64,000 bases of DNA from Catalinimonas sp038039535 (GTDB lineage: Bacteria > Bacteroidota > Bacteroidia > Cytophagales > Cyclobacteriaceae). The notes beneath the pieces were generated by a model that saw nothing but the letters and a program-made list of their open reading frames with translations, ran no database searches and was not told where the DNA came from. The stretch lies in NCBI RefSeq assembly GCF_038039535.1, contig NZ_JBBPHP010000023.1, positions 49,218-113,217 on the forward strand. Reading direction: 5' to 3'. This document shows positions 53,071-61,016 of this stretch, in pieces; position 1 is the stretch's first letter, and each line of letters starts with the position of its first letter. Position numbers and translations under genes: made by a program.

Positions 53071-53314
53071 TCGTGATATCCCCGGAAAATACGAGAAGGT
53101 GTTTACCATTAACCTTAATTCTCTACTTACTCTTGAAACCATAAAAGCAGATTTGCTTACAATTGAGGGCGTAGAAGATGTACTTTTTGATGTAGAAGTA
53201 AGCCCTTCTGAAATGACGCTTTTTACCGATAATGAAGTTAGCGATGTAGTCATCCAACAAATTGTTGCCAAACATGGACATCAGGCTCAACCCAAAAAAT
53301 TTCTCATTTCTTAA
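53060..53314 (+). CDS. Small HMA-like ferredoxin-fold protein between two Usp genes
   Basis: This 84-residue protein has no signal peptide. The sequence follows a beta-alpha-beta-beta-alpha-beta pattern: KVFTINLNSL, then LETIKADLLTIEGVEDVLFDVE, then DNEVSDVVIQQIVAKHG. That resembles heavy-metal-associated domains, but the metal-binding CxxC is absent and the protein has no cysteine. It overlaps the upstream Usp gene by 11 bp and the downstream one by 1 bp, so it is translated together with both. A small protein-binding partner of the Usp proteins is a reasonable guess, not a known function. Confidence 0.72.
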   Translation: MKTDRDIPGKYEKVFTINLNSLLTLETIKADLLTIEGVEDVLFDVEVSPSEMTLFTDNEVSDVVIQQIVAKHGHQAQPKKFLIS

Positions 53315-54183
53315 TGTTGGATACCATGAAAACCATTCTTGTTCCTACTGACTTTTCTCCTCAGGCTGAATATGCCCTTTATGCTGCCTGTCAACTGGCA
53401 GCCAGGTTTAAAGCCACAGTACACCTGGTACATGTACTGGAATTTCCAATGACAGATGAGGAAGCTATTGTTACCCGTGTGGAGGTGTTGCCCGTAGAAT
53501 ATTTGCGCAAGATAAAACGTGAAACTGAGGAGCGACTGCGTAAAGTTGCTGTGAAAAAGCAAGAAGAAGGCCTGAACATTACTTATGAAGTACGGGTAGG
53601 AAATCCTTACCGCAGCATCAGTAATGCTTTACTGGCTAAAGAAGTGGATTTGGTGGTAATGGGCTCTAAAGGAGCCAGTGGAAGCAAGGAAATTTTACTG
53701 GGGTCTAATGCCGAACGGATGGTCCGATTTGCCCATTGCCCGGTACTCATTATCAAAGATAAGACAGACCTTTCCAACATCAAAAACATAGTGTTTGCTA
53801 CCGCCCTGCTTGACGAAGAAAGTGAGGTAATAAAGGCCCTGAGTAAACTTCAACACACTTTTGAAGCACATTTGCACGTAGTGCGTATCAATACTTTAAG
53901 CAACTTCCTGGATGATCCTTCAGTAATGCAAAAATTACAAAAGTTTGCCAAGACTCATCATTTAAAAGACTATAGCCTGCATACTTTCAGTGATATAGGG
54001 GAAGAAGACGGCATTGTCCATTTTGCTAATGAAGTAGGCGCTGACCTCATCGCTTTGGCTACGCATGGCAATCGGGGTATTTTACATCTACTTGAAGGTA
54101 GCATTGCCGAAGATATTGCCAACCATGCCAAATTTCCTGTCTGGACGATGAGCCTGCGTAAGCACCATTCCAGAAAAAAGTAA
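53314..54183 (+). CDS. Two-domain universal stress protein (UspA superfamily)
   Basis: This 289-residue protein has two Usp domains. Domain 1 has the ATP-binding signature G-S-K-G-x9-G-S-N followed by AHCPVLII. Domain 2 (about 150-289) keeps LIALATHGNRGILHLLEGSIAEDI and so is better preserved than in the other Usp proteins here. The start at 53314 overlaps the stop of the small HMA-like gene by one base; the internal ATG at 53326 (MKTILVPTDFS) is the more usual Usp start. A strong terminator follows 27 bp after the stop. Confidence 0.93.
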   Translation: MLDTMKTILVPTDFSPQAEYALYAACQLAARFKATVHLVHVLEFPMTDEEAIVTRVEVLPVEYLRKIKRETEERLRKVAVKKQEEGLNITYEVRVGNPYRSISNALLAKEVDLVVMGSKGASGSKEILLGSNAERMVRFAHCPVLIIKDKTDLSNIKNIVFATALLDEESEVIKALSKLQHTFEAHLHVVRINTLSNFLDDPSVMQKLQKFAKTHHLKDYSLHTFSDIGEEDGIVHFANEVGADLIALATHGNRGILHLLEGSIAEDIANHAKFPVWTMSLRKHHSRKK

Positions 54184-54209
54184 ACTAATGCAATGTTATG
54201 AAAATGAAA

Positions 54210-54250
54210 CATCTCAGTATCAATAAAATAAATACTGAGATGATTTTTTT
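54210..54250 (+). terminator. Rho-independent terminator after the Usp-HMA-Usp unit
   Basis: CATCTCAGTAT (54210-54220) pairs with ATACTGAGATG (54232-54242) and a T-tract follows at once. Confidence 0.92.
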
Positions 54251-54281
54251 ACTACAGATACTTACCTCTAAGAATTAAGGA

Positions 54282-54302
54282 GGAGATAATTTAATCATCT
54301 CC
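54282..54302 (-). terminator. Weak hairpin beyond the small membrane peptide gene
   Basis: GGAGAT (54282-54287) and ATCTCC (54297-54302) pair across a 9-nt loop. On the minus strand it follows the small frame at 54329-54415 and could end the ppsA transcript, although the T-tract is poor. Confidence 0.3.
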
Positions 54303-54328
54303 CCCCACTTATTTTTTATAGCCAAAGT

Positions 54329-54415
54329 CTAGGATGAATACATATAAATCAGGGCAACAATTACCAAAAGAATGATCATCAGGAAGAATATGCGAATGAA
54401 CTGTTTCATGACCAT
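54329..54415 (-). CDS. 28-residue single-pass membrane peptide downstream of ppsA
   Basis: The frame encodes 28 residues, MVMKQFIRIF followed by FLMIILLVIVALIYMYSS. A short basic N-terminus (Lys4, Arg8) precedes one unbroken hydrophobic helix of about 18 residues, the pattern of small inner-membrane proteins. It begins 51 bp after the ppsA stop on the same strand, and a hairpin follows. Met3 is an alternative start. A real small protein is supported by composition and position only. Chance is not excluded at this length. Confidence 0.42.
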   Translation of the reverse strand: MVMKQFIRIFFLMIILLVIVALIYMYSS

Positions 54416-54466
54416 CAATAATTTAAAGCTTTGTATTATTTTTTATATTGATTTTAAACTATCAAA

Positions 54467-56857
54467 CTACAAGCTGACCTGAGGTTCATGCTTTTGCTCT
54501 GCCTGCTGCATATTTTTGATACCTTTGATTAACGCGTCCGGATTAAAAGAAATGCTGTGGATGCCTGCATCTACCAGAAACTGTGCAAAGGCCGGATCGT
54601 CGCTGGGTGCCTGTCCGCATAAACCAATCTTGGTATTGGTCTTATGGGCTGAAGCAATGACCATACTAATCATTTTCTTAACTGCCGGATCATTGGCGCT
54701 GAACATATCGCTAAGCAGGTCAGAATCACGGTCTACTCCAAGTGTGAGCTGGGTGAGATCGTTGGAACCAATGGAGAAACCATCAAAATAGCGGGAAAAT
54801 TCTTCTGCCAGTATCACATTGCTGGGTATCTCTGTCATCATATACAGTTGCAGTCCGTACTCTCCACGTTTTAAGCCCTGCCTTTCCATCACAGCAATGA
54901 CTTTTTCAGCCTCTTCCAAAGAACGGCAGAAAGGGATCATCACCTTGACATTTTCTAGTCCCATGTCTTCTCTTACCATTTTCATGGCCTTACATTCCAG
55001 TTCAAAACCGGGCTGATATTTAGGATGATAGTAACGAGAGGCTCCCCTGAACCCCAGCATAGGATTGGCTTCCTGCGGTTCAAAATATTGGCCTCCTATC
55101 AGGTTAGCGTACTCATTGGACTTAAAATCAGACATGCGCACAATGACATCCTTAGGGTGAAAAGCTGCTGAAATGACAGCTACTGCCTCGGCCAGTTTGT
55201 GAACGAAATATTCTGCCTTATCAGGATAATGATGGGTGAGATTTTCAATTTTTTCTCTTACCACCGGATCGCTGACTTTGTCAAACTGTATCAGCGCCAT
55301 GGGATGAATCTGGATGGCATTGTTGATGATAAACTCCAGTCTCATCAGGCCAACTCCGTGGTTGGGATAAAAGGACAGACGAAAAGCCTGGTCCGGGTCA
55401 CCCAGTATCATCATCGCCTGGGTTTTGGGCAGCTGAATATCATCAATAGCAGTTTCATGTTCTTCCCATTCCAGCCTACCTTCATAGATTATTCCCGTTT
55501 CACCTTCTGCACAGGATATGGTTACCTCCTGCCCTTCCATGATGGCGCTGGTAGCATTTCCACTGCCTACTACTGCTACCGCACCTACCTCCCGCGCAAC
55601 AATGGCGGCATGGCTGGTACGTCCACCCTGGTCGGTGATGATACCGGCAGCTTTTTTCAGGATTGGGTCCCAGTCGGGATTGGTTTTGCTGGTCACAAGG
55701 ATTTCTCCTTCCTGTAGTTTATCTATTTCTGCAGGCGAATGTAGTACCCTGGCCTTACCGGCGGCTATCTTATTACCCAAGCCTATGCCACGGCACAGTT
55801 CCCTGCCTTTCTGTTTGAGCTTATAGGTAGTAATTTTCAGATGCTTATCCCGGCTGAAAACAGTTTCCGGCCTGGCCTGAACAATGAACAGCTTACCGCT
55901 TTCGCCATCTTTTGCCCACTCAATATCCATTGGTCTGCCGTAATGCTCCTCTATGCGCACTGACCAGCGGGCCAGAGTAATGACTTCCTCATCGCTTAGC
56001 ACATATTGCTCCTGTTTTTCAGGAGGTGTAGGCAGATTTACCGTACCCGCCTCTCCTTTTGCATATACCATAGTCTTGGCTTTGCTGCCTAACTGCCGTG
56101 AAATGATAGGTTGTTTCGCCTGATCCAGACTAGGTTTATATACATAGAATTCGTCTGGATTGACCGTACCCTGTACAATGTTTTCACCCAGTCCCCAGGC
56201 CCCGGTAATCAGGACTACCTGCTGAAAACCGGAGTCAGGATCAAGCGTAAAATTAACACCAGAGGCAGACTGATCAGCTCGTACCATCAGTTGCACCCCC
56301 ACTGACAGTGCCACCTGGTTGTGGGCAAAGCCATTGTCCTCGCGGTATTTGATGGCACGATCAGTATAAAGTGAGGCATAACATTTCTGACAGGCATTTG
56401 ACAGGCCTTCATAGCCTTTTACATTGAGATAAGATTCCTGCTGACCGGCAAAACTCGCTTCGGGTAAATCTTCTGCCGTAGCGCTGCTTCTTACCGCCAG
56501 AGAAATCTCAGCGCCATATTTCTGGGTCAGGTAGTCATATCCCTCCTCTAATTCATTTTTCAGAACAGAAGGAAAGCTGGCTCCCAGGATAGTAGTGCGG
56601 ATCTGTTTGCCAATTTCACTCAGATTTGTGTACTGCTTGTGATCCAGTTCGCTGAGTAGCTGATCAATCTCTTCCTGCAAATGGTTCTCCCGCATAAAAT
56701 ACCAATATGCTTCAGCAGTAGTGGCAAAGCCATCAGGAATGGCAATTCCCTGAGGGCTGAGCTTTTGAAACATCTCTCCTAAGGAAGCATTTTTACCCCC
56801 CACTTCGGACAGGCTGCTCAGGTCTATCTCACTAAAATATTTAATTAGCTTTTCCAT
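54467..56857 (-). CDS. ppsA: Phosphoenolpyruvate synthase
   Basis: This 796-residue enzyme makes PEP, AMP and phosphate from pyruvate and ATP. The N-terminal ATP-grasp-like domain (about 15-345) has VGGKNASLGEM and AVRSSATAEDLPEASFAGQQ. The phosphohistidine domain has G411-G-R-T-S-H416, with His416 as the carrier. The C-terminal PEP-binding barrel ends with the catalytic-cysteine motif L-C747-G-Q-A-P-S-D-D. Length and order are canonical. It lies 10 bp after an SDR gene and so belongs to a Usp-SDR-ppsA transcript, which suggests gluconeogenic use or AMP/ATP balancing under energy limitation. Confidence 0.97.
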   Translation of the reverse strand: MEKLIKYFSEIDLSSLSEVGGKNASLGEMFQKLSPQGIAIPDGFATTAEAYWYFMRENHLQEEIDQLLSELDHKQYTNLSEIGKQIRTTILGASFPSVLKNELEEGYDYLTQKYGAEISLAVRSSATAEDLPEASFAGQQESYLNVKGYEGLSNACQKCYASLYTDRAIKYREDNGFAHNQVALSVGVQLMVRADQSASGVNFTLDPDSGFQQVVLITGAWGLGENIVQGTVNPDEFYVYKPSLDQAKQPIISRQLGSKAKTMVYAKGEAGTVNLPTPPEKQEQYVLSDEEVITLARWSVRIEEHYGRPMDIEWAKDGESGKLFIVQARPETVFSRDKHLKITTYKLKQKGRELCRGIGLGNKIAAGKARVLHSPAEIDKLQEGEILVTSKTNPDWDPILKKAAGIITDQGGRTSHAAIVAREVGAVAVVGSGNATSAIMEGQEVTISCAEGETGIIYEGRLEWEEHETAIDDIQLPKTQAMMILGDPDQAFRLSFYPNHGVGLMRLEFIINNAIQIHPMALIQFDKVSDPVVREKIENLTHHYPDKAEYFVHKLAEAVAVISAAFHPKDVIVRMSDFKSNEYANLIGGQYFEPQEANPMLGFRGASRYYHPKYQPGFELECKAMKMVREDMGLENVKVMIPFCRSLEEAEKVIAVMERQGLKRGEYGLQLYMMTEIPSNVILAEEFSRYFDGFSIGSNDLTQLTLGVDRDSDLLSDMFSANDPAVKKMISMVIASAHKTNTKIGLCGQAPSDDPAFAQFLVDAGIHSISFNPDALIKGIKNMQQAEQKHEPQVSL

Positions 56858-56867
56858 AACTATTCAC

Positions 56868-57641
56868 TTATTGGGCTGTATACCCTCCATCAATGACCAG
56901 TTCTGATCCGGTGACAAACTTAGATTCATCAGATGCCAGGTACACCACTCCATAGCCTATGTCATCGGGCTCACCTACATGGCCTAGCGGATGCAGGCTG
57001 TCCAGGTATTTTTTTCCTTCTTCTACACTTCCCTGCTTTTTCAGATAATTCTCTACCATCGGAGTCCAGATATAGCCAGGATGGATAGAATTGATACGAA
57101 TGCGGTATCCTGCTTTGGCACAGTGAAGAGCGGCAGACTTGGTAAATAAGGTAACTCCACCTTTACTGGCATTATAAGCTGGTAGATTAGGATCACCTAC
57201 GATGCCTTCAATAGATGAGAAGTTGATGATAGAACCACCTTCACCATGTTCACGCATGGCTTGTATACCATATTTTGTTCCTAAAAACACACCATCCAGA
57301 TTAATAGCTATGAGTCTTTTCCAATCTTCAAGGCTAACTTCTTCCACATTACCACCCACCCCTATCCCTGCTGAGTTGGCTACGATATGCAGTTTGCCAT
57401 AGGTATTGGAAATGGCTTTCATGAGATCTTTCCAGGAGTTTTCTGAGGCCACATCCTGTTTAATAAAGATAGCGTCACCTCCTTCTTCCTGTATTTGTTT
57501 TACCACTTCATGTCCCTGGGCCTCATCCAAATCGCTGACTACTACTTTGGCTCCTTCTCTGGCCAGTAATATAGCGCTGGAACGACCTAATCCTGATGCT
57601 CCTCCAGTTACCAGAGCAACTTTGTTATGTACACGTTTCAT
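56868..57641 (-). CDS. Short-chain dehydrogenase/reductase (classical SDR)
   Basis: This 257-residue classical SDR has the cofactor motif TGGASGLG (12-19). Asp at the end of the second strand (VVVSDLDEAQ) favours NAD. Further marks are NSAGIG near residue 90, Ser in INFSSIEG, and the catalytic Y-N-A-S-K. IHPGYIWTPM and the C-terminal GSELVIDGGYTAQ are typical of cyclopentanol / 3-alpha,20-beta-hydroxysteroid dehydrogenase-like members. It is 10 bp upstream of ppsA and 75 bp downstream of a Usp gene. The physiological alcohol is unknown. Confidence 0.93.
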   Translation of the reverse strand: MKRVHNKVALVTGGASGLGRSSAILLAREGAKVVVSDLDEAQGHEVVKQIQEEGGDAIFIKQDVASENSWKDLMKAISNTYGKLHIVANSAGIGVGGNVEEVSLEDWKRLIAINLDGVFLGTKYGIQAMREHGEGGSIINFSSIEGIVGDPNLPAYNASKGGVTLFTKSAALHCAKAGYRIRINSIHPGYIWTPMVENYLKKQGSVEEGKKYLDSLHPLGHVGEPDDIGYGVVYLASDESKFVTGSELVIDGGYTAQ

Positions 57642-57716
57642 TTAAGTATGATTTTATATGAGTAATAAGCAGCCTTCAACAATACAATCTTCATATTCTC
57701 ATGACTGCCTTTTATT

Positions 57717-58577
57717 TTATGCATAATCATTATTTTCGCCATTGCCCGATTGGATGTTGAAACTCCAAACCGGGATATCAATGTGATTGATCACTCTTTC
57801 AGTGACACTACTATTCATCAGCCTTGCAAAACCTGTTCTACCGTGGGTAAGCATGGCTACCATATCTATTTCATTTTCTTTGCAGAAAGTCAGTAAGCCT
57901 TTTTCAAAACTAAAGCTATTATAAACACTGCACTTTTCTATCAGGGAAGGCTTGAGCTGAGAATATTCTTCCAGCTTATGGTGTATTTCTTTACTTTCTT
58001 TAAAATTTAATGGGGTATTGATATACAGAAGTTGAATCCTGGCACCTAGCATTTCAGCAAAATCGGATAGTGCCAAAAAATATTTTTGAGCAGGTTCCTC
58101 AAAGTCATAGGCAAACACTATCTTCTTGATGTCCATGGACTGAGGAGCCTTTTTGATGACCAGAACCGGTACGGAGGAAAGACGTGCGATTTTTTGTGTG
58201 TTGGAGCCTATGAATAATTCTTTGATCCCCCTGACACCATGCGAACCCATAATGACCAGATCAATCTGGTGCATTTCAATGTAATGCATTATGATGGAAT
58301 AGTCTTGATTGTACTCAATATCAGCTTTGGCCTTTACAGAAGCTTTCTCAGCCCGATCTACTAGTTTGTTTAGTTCGTTTCTGGCATGTTTTACTTTCCT
58401 GCTGACGTCGGGATATCTTTCCTCAAAGTCAATTCCGGAATTCATCCAGTTGACCGGGGTGTCCATTAAATGAACAAAGTGAAGAGTGGCTCCACTTTTG
58501 GCAGCCAGATGAATCGCTACATGAGCAGCTTCAATTGCACAATCAGAGAAATCGGTAGGAATCAGTATATTTTTCAT
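57717..58577 (-). CDS. Two-domain universal stress protein (UspA superfamily)
   Basis: The protein has 286 residues. Domain 1 (about 1-148) starts MKNILIPTDFSDCA and carries G-S-H-G-x9-G-S-N, followed by VPVLVI. Domain 2 lacks the ATP loop but ends MVAMLTHGRTGFARLMNSSVTERV, a Usp C-terminal pattern. It lies 48 bp after the four-helix protein gene and 75 bp before the SDR gene, all in one direction. The unit is headed by the palindrome at 59183. Confidence 0.93.
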   Translation of the reverse strand: MKNILIPTDFSDCAIEAAHVAIHLAAKSGATLHFVHLMDTPVNWMNSGIDFEERYPDVSRKVKHARNELNKLVDRAEKASVKAKADIEYNQDYSIIMHYIEMHQIDLVIMGSHGVRGIKELFIGSNTQKIARLSSVPVLVIKKAPQSMDIKKIVFAYDFEEPAQKYFLALSDFAEMLGARIQLLYINTPLNFKESKEIHHKLEEYSQLKPSLIEKCSVYNSFSFEKGLLTFCKENEIDMVAMLTHGRTGFARLMNSSVTERVINHIDIPVWSFNIQSGNGENNDYA

Positions 58578-58625
58578 AATGTTCTGGCTTTTCGCTGATA
58601 ATTACCTCATAGGAAAACCTGGTCT

Positions 58626-59111
58626 TTATGCAAGAAGTATCGTCTGGTGTACCAGCATGTCTGCTTCTATAGCGGTTTCCTCTTCCTGTGCGTATTTTTG
58701 CATTAATTTAGCTTCCATGCCACATCCATAATTGAGAAAGTAACTTCCCACAATATTGTAAGCAGATCGCATATAATAATGAACCAGCAATAATGCATGA
58801 ATCACTAGCAGATCTTTATCTTCATCATTTTCATGTTGATTGATCATGTTCAGGCCATGCTGGAGAATTCCACGAATTTCTCCGCAACTGGCAGCGGTAT
58901 TTTGATAGCTGTCAAAAGATGAAAGTATTGCCCTCAACCTCTTGTTTCTGGCTTTGATAAGATGACGCTGTCCAAAAATTTGCCATTTGAGATCATCTGA
59001 GCTGGCGTAATGTTGCAGTACTTTCAAAAAGTCAAGAATCAGCAGCTCTGAGCGGTAGAGATTAGCCAGCTGGACTAAAGCCATACTGAGTAAAATTTTA
59101 TTGTTTTTCAT
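58626..59111 (-). CDS. Small all-helical protein, probable YciE/DUF892-like ferritin fold
   Basis: This 161-residue protein has no signal peptide. It reads as four amphipathic helices: LYRSELLILDFLKVLQHYAS, LKWQIFGQRHLIKARNKRLRAIL, LLVIHALLLVHYYMRSAYN and MEAKLMQKYAQEEETAIEADM. Lengths and the final helix resemble the YciE/YciF (DUF892) ferritin-like family, which is stress-induced in other bacteria. The usual metal-ligand pattern is not complete by eye, so iron binding is uncertain. It is the first gene of the Usp-SDR-ppsA unit, and the ATGAC palindrome is 72-85 bp upstream. I am moderately sure of the fold and not of the function. Confidence 0.6.
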   Translation of the reverse strand: MKNNKILLSMALVQLANLYRSELLILDFLKVLQHYASSDDLKWQIFGQRHLIKARNKRLRAILSSFDSYQNTAASCGEIRGILQHGLNMINQHENDEDKDLLVIHALLLVHYYMRSAYNIVGSYFLNYGCGMEAKLMQKYAQEEETAIEADMLVHQTILLA

Positions 59112-59182
59112 AGCAGTGGTTGTTAGATAATCAATCTAGTCACACAATTATTGATAAACTATGATTTGGATTAGCTTCCCGG

Positions 59183-59196
59183 ATGACTTAAGTCAT
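59183..59196. promoter_or_regulatory. ATGAC-TTAA-GTCAT perfect palindrome in divergent spacer
   Basis: All 14 bases, including the TTAA centre, are symmetric. The centre is 78 bp from the minus-strand start at 59111 and 57 bp from the plus-strand start at 59247. The second distance nearly equals that of the palindrome at 52150 from its two genes, which supports a common regulator. Confidence 0.6.
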
Positions 59197-59246
59197 TCCT
59201 TTTTCGTAGCTTTTCGCCCATATTGAGTATGTATGGATAAGGAGAA

Positions 59247-60335
59247 ATGAACAATTCGCTAAAAATCCTTCAAATAGTATTTTTTACAGCGGTCATCCTA
59301 TACATAGGTCAGGCACTTTGGGTCACCCTTAGTTTTGCACTGCTGTTAAGCTTTGTGTTATATCCATCTTGTCATTGGCTGGAGCGACATCGTGTGCCAC
59401 GGATTTTTTCCATTACCATCGTCATCATCAGCTTTTGTATTCTTCTTTCTCTACTGCTGGCACTTCTTGTGCAGCAATTTTATAGCTTTCTGGAACAGTG
59501 GCCGGAATTATCACAAAAAATAAGACTCCAATTCAATAAGTTGCTGGTTACAACTGAGCTGTTTTTTGACTTGGATAAGCACTGGTGGCGTAACCTCTTT
59601 ACTTCCACTTCTCAAAACATTTTGCAGCGGCTTCCCCAAACCCTGTTTGATACTTCAGTGTCCACTTTGCTATTTCTGTTGGTACCGGTATTTACTGCGC
59701 TAATCTTATACTACCGTGACCTACTGATCGCTTTTGTTTTTCGGATCACGCCCAAACGCTGGAAAGTAGATTATCAAAGTGTTCTCAAAGAAGTGCTGCA
59801 CACTTACTTTTCATTCGTGAAGGGTATGACCTTAGTATATCTGATTGTTGGTATTCTCAACAGTTTGGGCTTGCTGCTGATCGGTATTCCCCAGGCCTTT
59901 TTCTTCGGATTTGCAGCTTCTATTCTCACTTTTATCCCTTACGTAGGCATTACGGTAGGAGCTTTGTTGCCTATCGCAGTAGCTTGGCTTACCTACGATT
60001 CTGTTCTTTATCCCATAGGGGTAATACTTGTTTTTGTAATCGTGCAGATTCTTGAGGCTAATATTATATTCCCGGTAGCTGTTAGCTTTAAGCTGCGCAT
60101 TAACACCCTGGTAACTATGGTCGCTATCGTAGCCGGTGGAATCCTCTGGGGGGCAGCTGGCATGATCCTTTTTATTCCTTTTCTTGCTATACTGAAACTC
60201 ATCGCTGAGAAAGTAGATGACTTACATCCCCTGGCCATTCTCCTGGGCACTACCGATGATCTGAAAAAATATAAAAAACCAGATAAGCCCAAAAACAGAA
60301 AAAAAACGCATCAAATGATCACTGATAATCAATAG
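59247..60335 (+). CDS. AI-2E family transporter (YdbU/PerM type membrane protein)
   Basis: This 362-residue membrane protein has about eight membrane segments with the family layout: a first hairpin (VFFTAVILYIGQALWVTLSFALLLSF), a soluble central part (about 80-135) and the C-terminal cluster with FIPYVGITVGALLP and GILWGAAGMILFIPFLA. The C-terminus is basic (KKPDKPKNRKK). The family name comes from a proposed AI-2 export role; most members probably do other transport, such as ion or sodium/proton exchange, so the substrate is left open. It is divergent from the YciE-like gene and shares the palindrome at 59183. Confidence 0.9.
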   Translation: MNNSLKILQIVFFTAVILYIGQALWVTLSFALLLSFVLYPSCHWLERHRVPRIFSITIVIISFCILLSLLLALLVQQFYSFLEQWPELSQKIRLQFNKLLVTTELFFDLDKHWWRNLFTSTSQNILQRLPQTLFDTSVSTLLFLLVPVFTALILYYRDLLIAFVFRITPKRWKVDYQSVLKEVLHTYFSFVKGMTLVYLIVGILNSLGLLLIGIPQAFFFGFAASILTFIPYVGITVGALLPIAVAWLTYDSVLYPIGVILVFVIVQILEANIIFPVAVSFKLRINTLVTMVAIVAGGILWGAAGMILFIPFLAILKLIAEKVDDLHPLAILLGTTDDLKKYKKPDKPKNRKKTHQMITDNQ

Positions 60336-60356
60336 TTTATGATCTATACCCAGAGT

Positions 60357-61016
60357 TTATATATCTATTAAATGTTGGCTGATAGCATATTTTACCAAAC
60401 CGGCGGTGTTTTTCACATTCAGCTTTAGTATCAGGTTTCTACGATGTGTGTCAACCGTCCGTGGACTGATAAAAAGCTTCTCGGCGATTTCCTGATTGGT
60501 GTACTCCTCTGCTATCATTATCAGTATTTCTACTTCCCGCTTGGTCAATTCTCCCAAACCTTTTCTGAAATTAGGTTTAGTTTTCTTTCTCACAAACTGG
60601 CTCATTAAAATTTCGGATACATCTTTGCTGAAAAAGCTTTCACCTACGGCCACAGTTTTTATAGCTTCTACCAAATCGCTCATCCCCTGGTATTTGAGCA
60701 TATATCCGATTGCACCAGCCTGCAGCATTTTGATTACATGCATCTCCTCGTCATGCATTGAAATAGCAAGAATCTTCACTTCCTGATATTTGTCTGTAAT
60801 TTTTTTAGTCACACTAATTCCATCTTCTCCTTCACCAAGACTGATATCCATTACAACCACATCAAGATCTGGGTGCAGTGCTAATTTAGCCAAAGCTTCC
60901 TGAGCAGAGGCAGCTTCATCCAGCACCTGAATGTCGGTGGCACCGAAGAGAGAAGCCTTAATACCATCCCTTATCATTTTATGATCATCTACGATGAGTA
61001 TCTTGATAGGCTTCAT
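60357..61016 (-). CDS. NarL/LuxR-family response regulator
   Basis: This 219-residue protein has a receiver domain (about 1-125) with the acidic pocket Asp10-Asp11, phospho-acceptor Asp57 in VVVMDISLGE and conserved Lys in the GAIGYMLKYQ region. The C-terminal LuxR helix-turn-helix (about 150-215) has LTKREVEILIMIAEEYTNQEIAEKL and SPRTVDTHRRNL. Its start overlaps the histidine kinase stop by 4 bp, so the two form a cognate pair. The target genes are probably within this stress island, but no inverted-repeat site specific to it could be named. Confidence 0.95.
   Translation of the reverse strand: MKPIKILIVDDHKMIRDGIKASLFGATDIQVLDEAASAQEALAKLALHPDLDVVVMDISLGEGEDGISVTKKITDKYQEVKILAISMHDEEMHVIKMLQAGAIGYMLKYQGMSDLVEAIKTVAVGESFFSKDVSEILMSQFVRKKTKPNFRKGLGELTKREVEILIMIAEEYTNQEIAEKLFISPRTVDTHRRNLILKLNVKNTAGLVKYAISQHLIDI

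Noticed and set aside
59247..60335. True autoinducer-2 exporter
   Set aside because: The family name is historical; no luxS or AI-2 gene is in the window and the sequence gives no substrate information.
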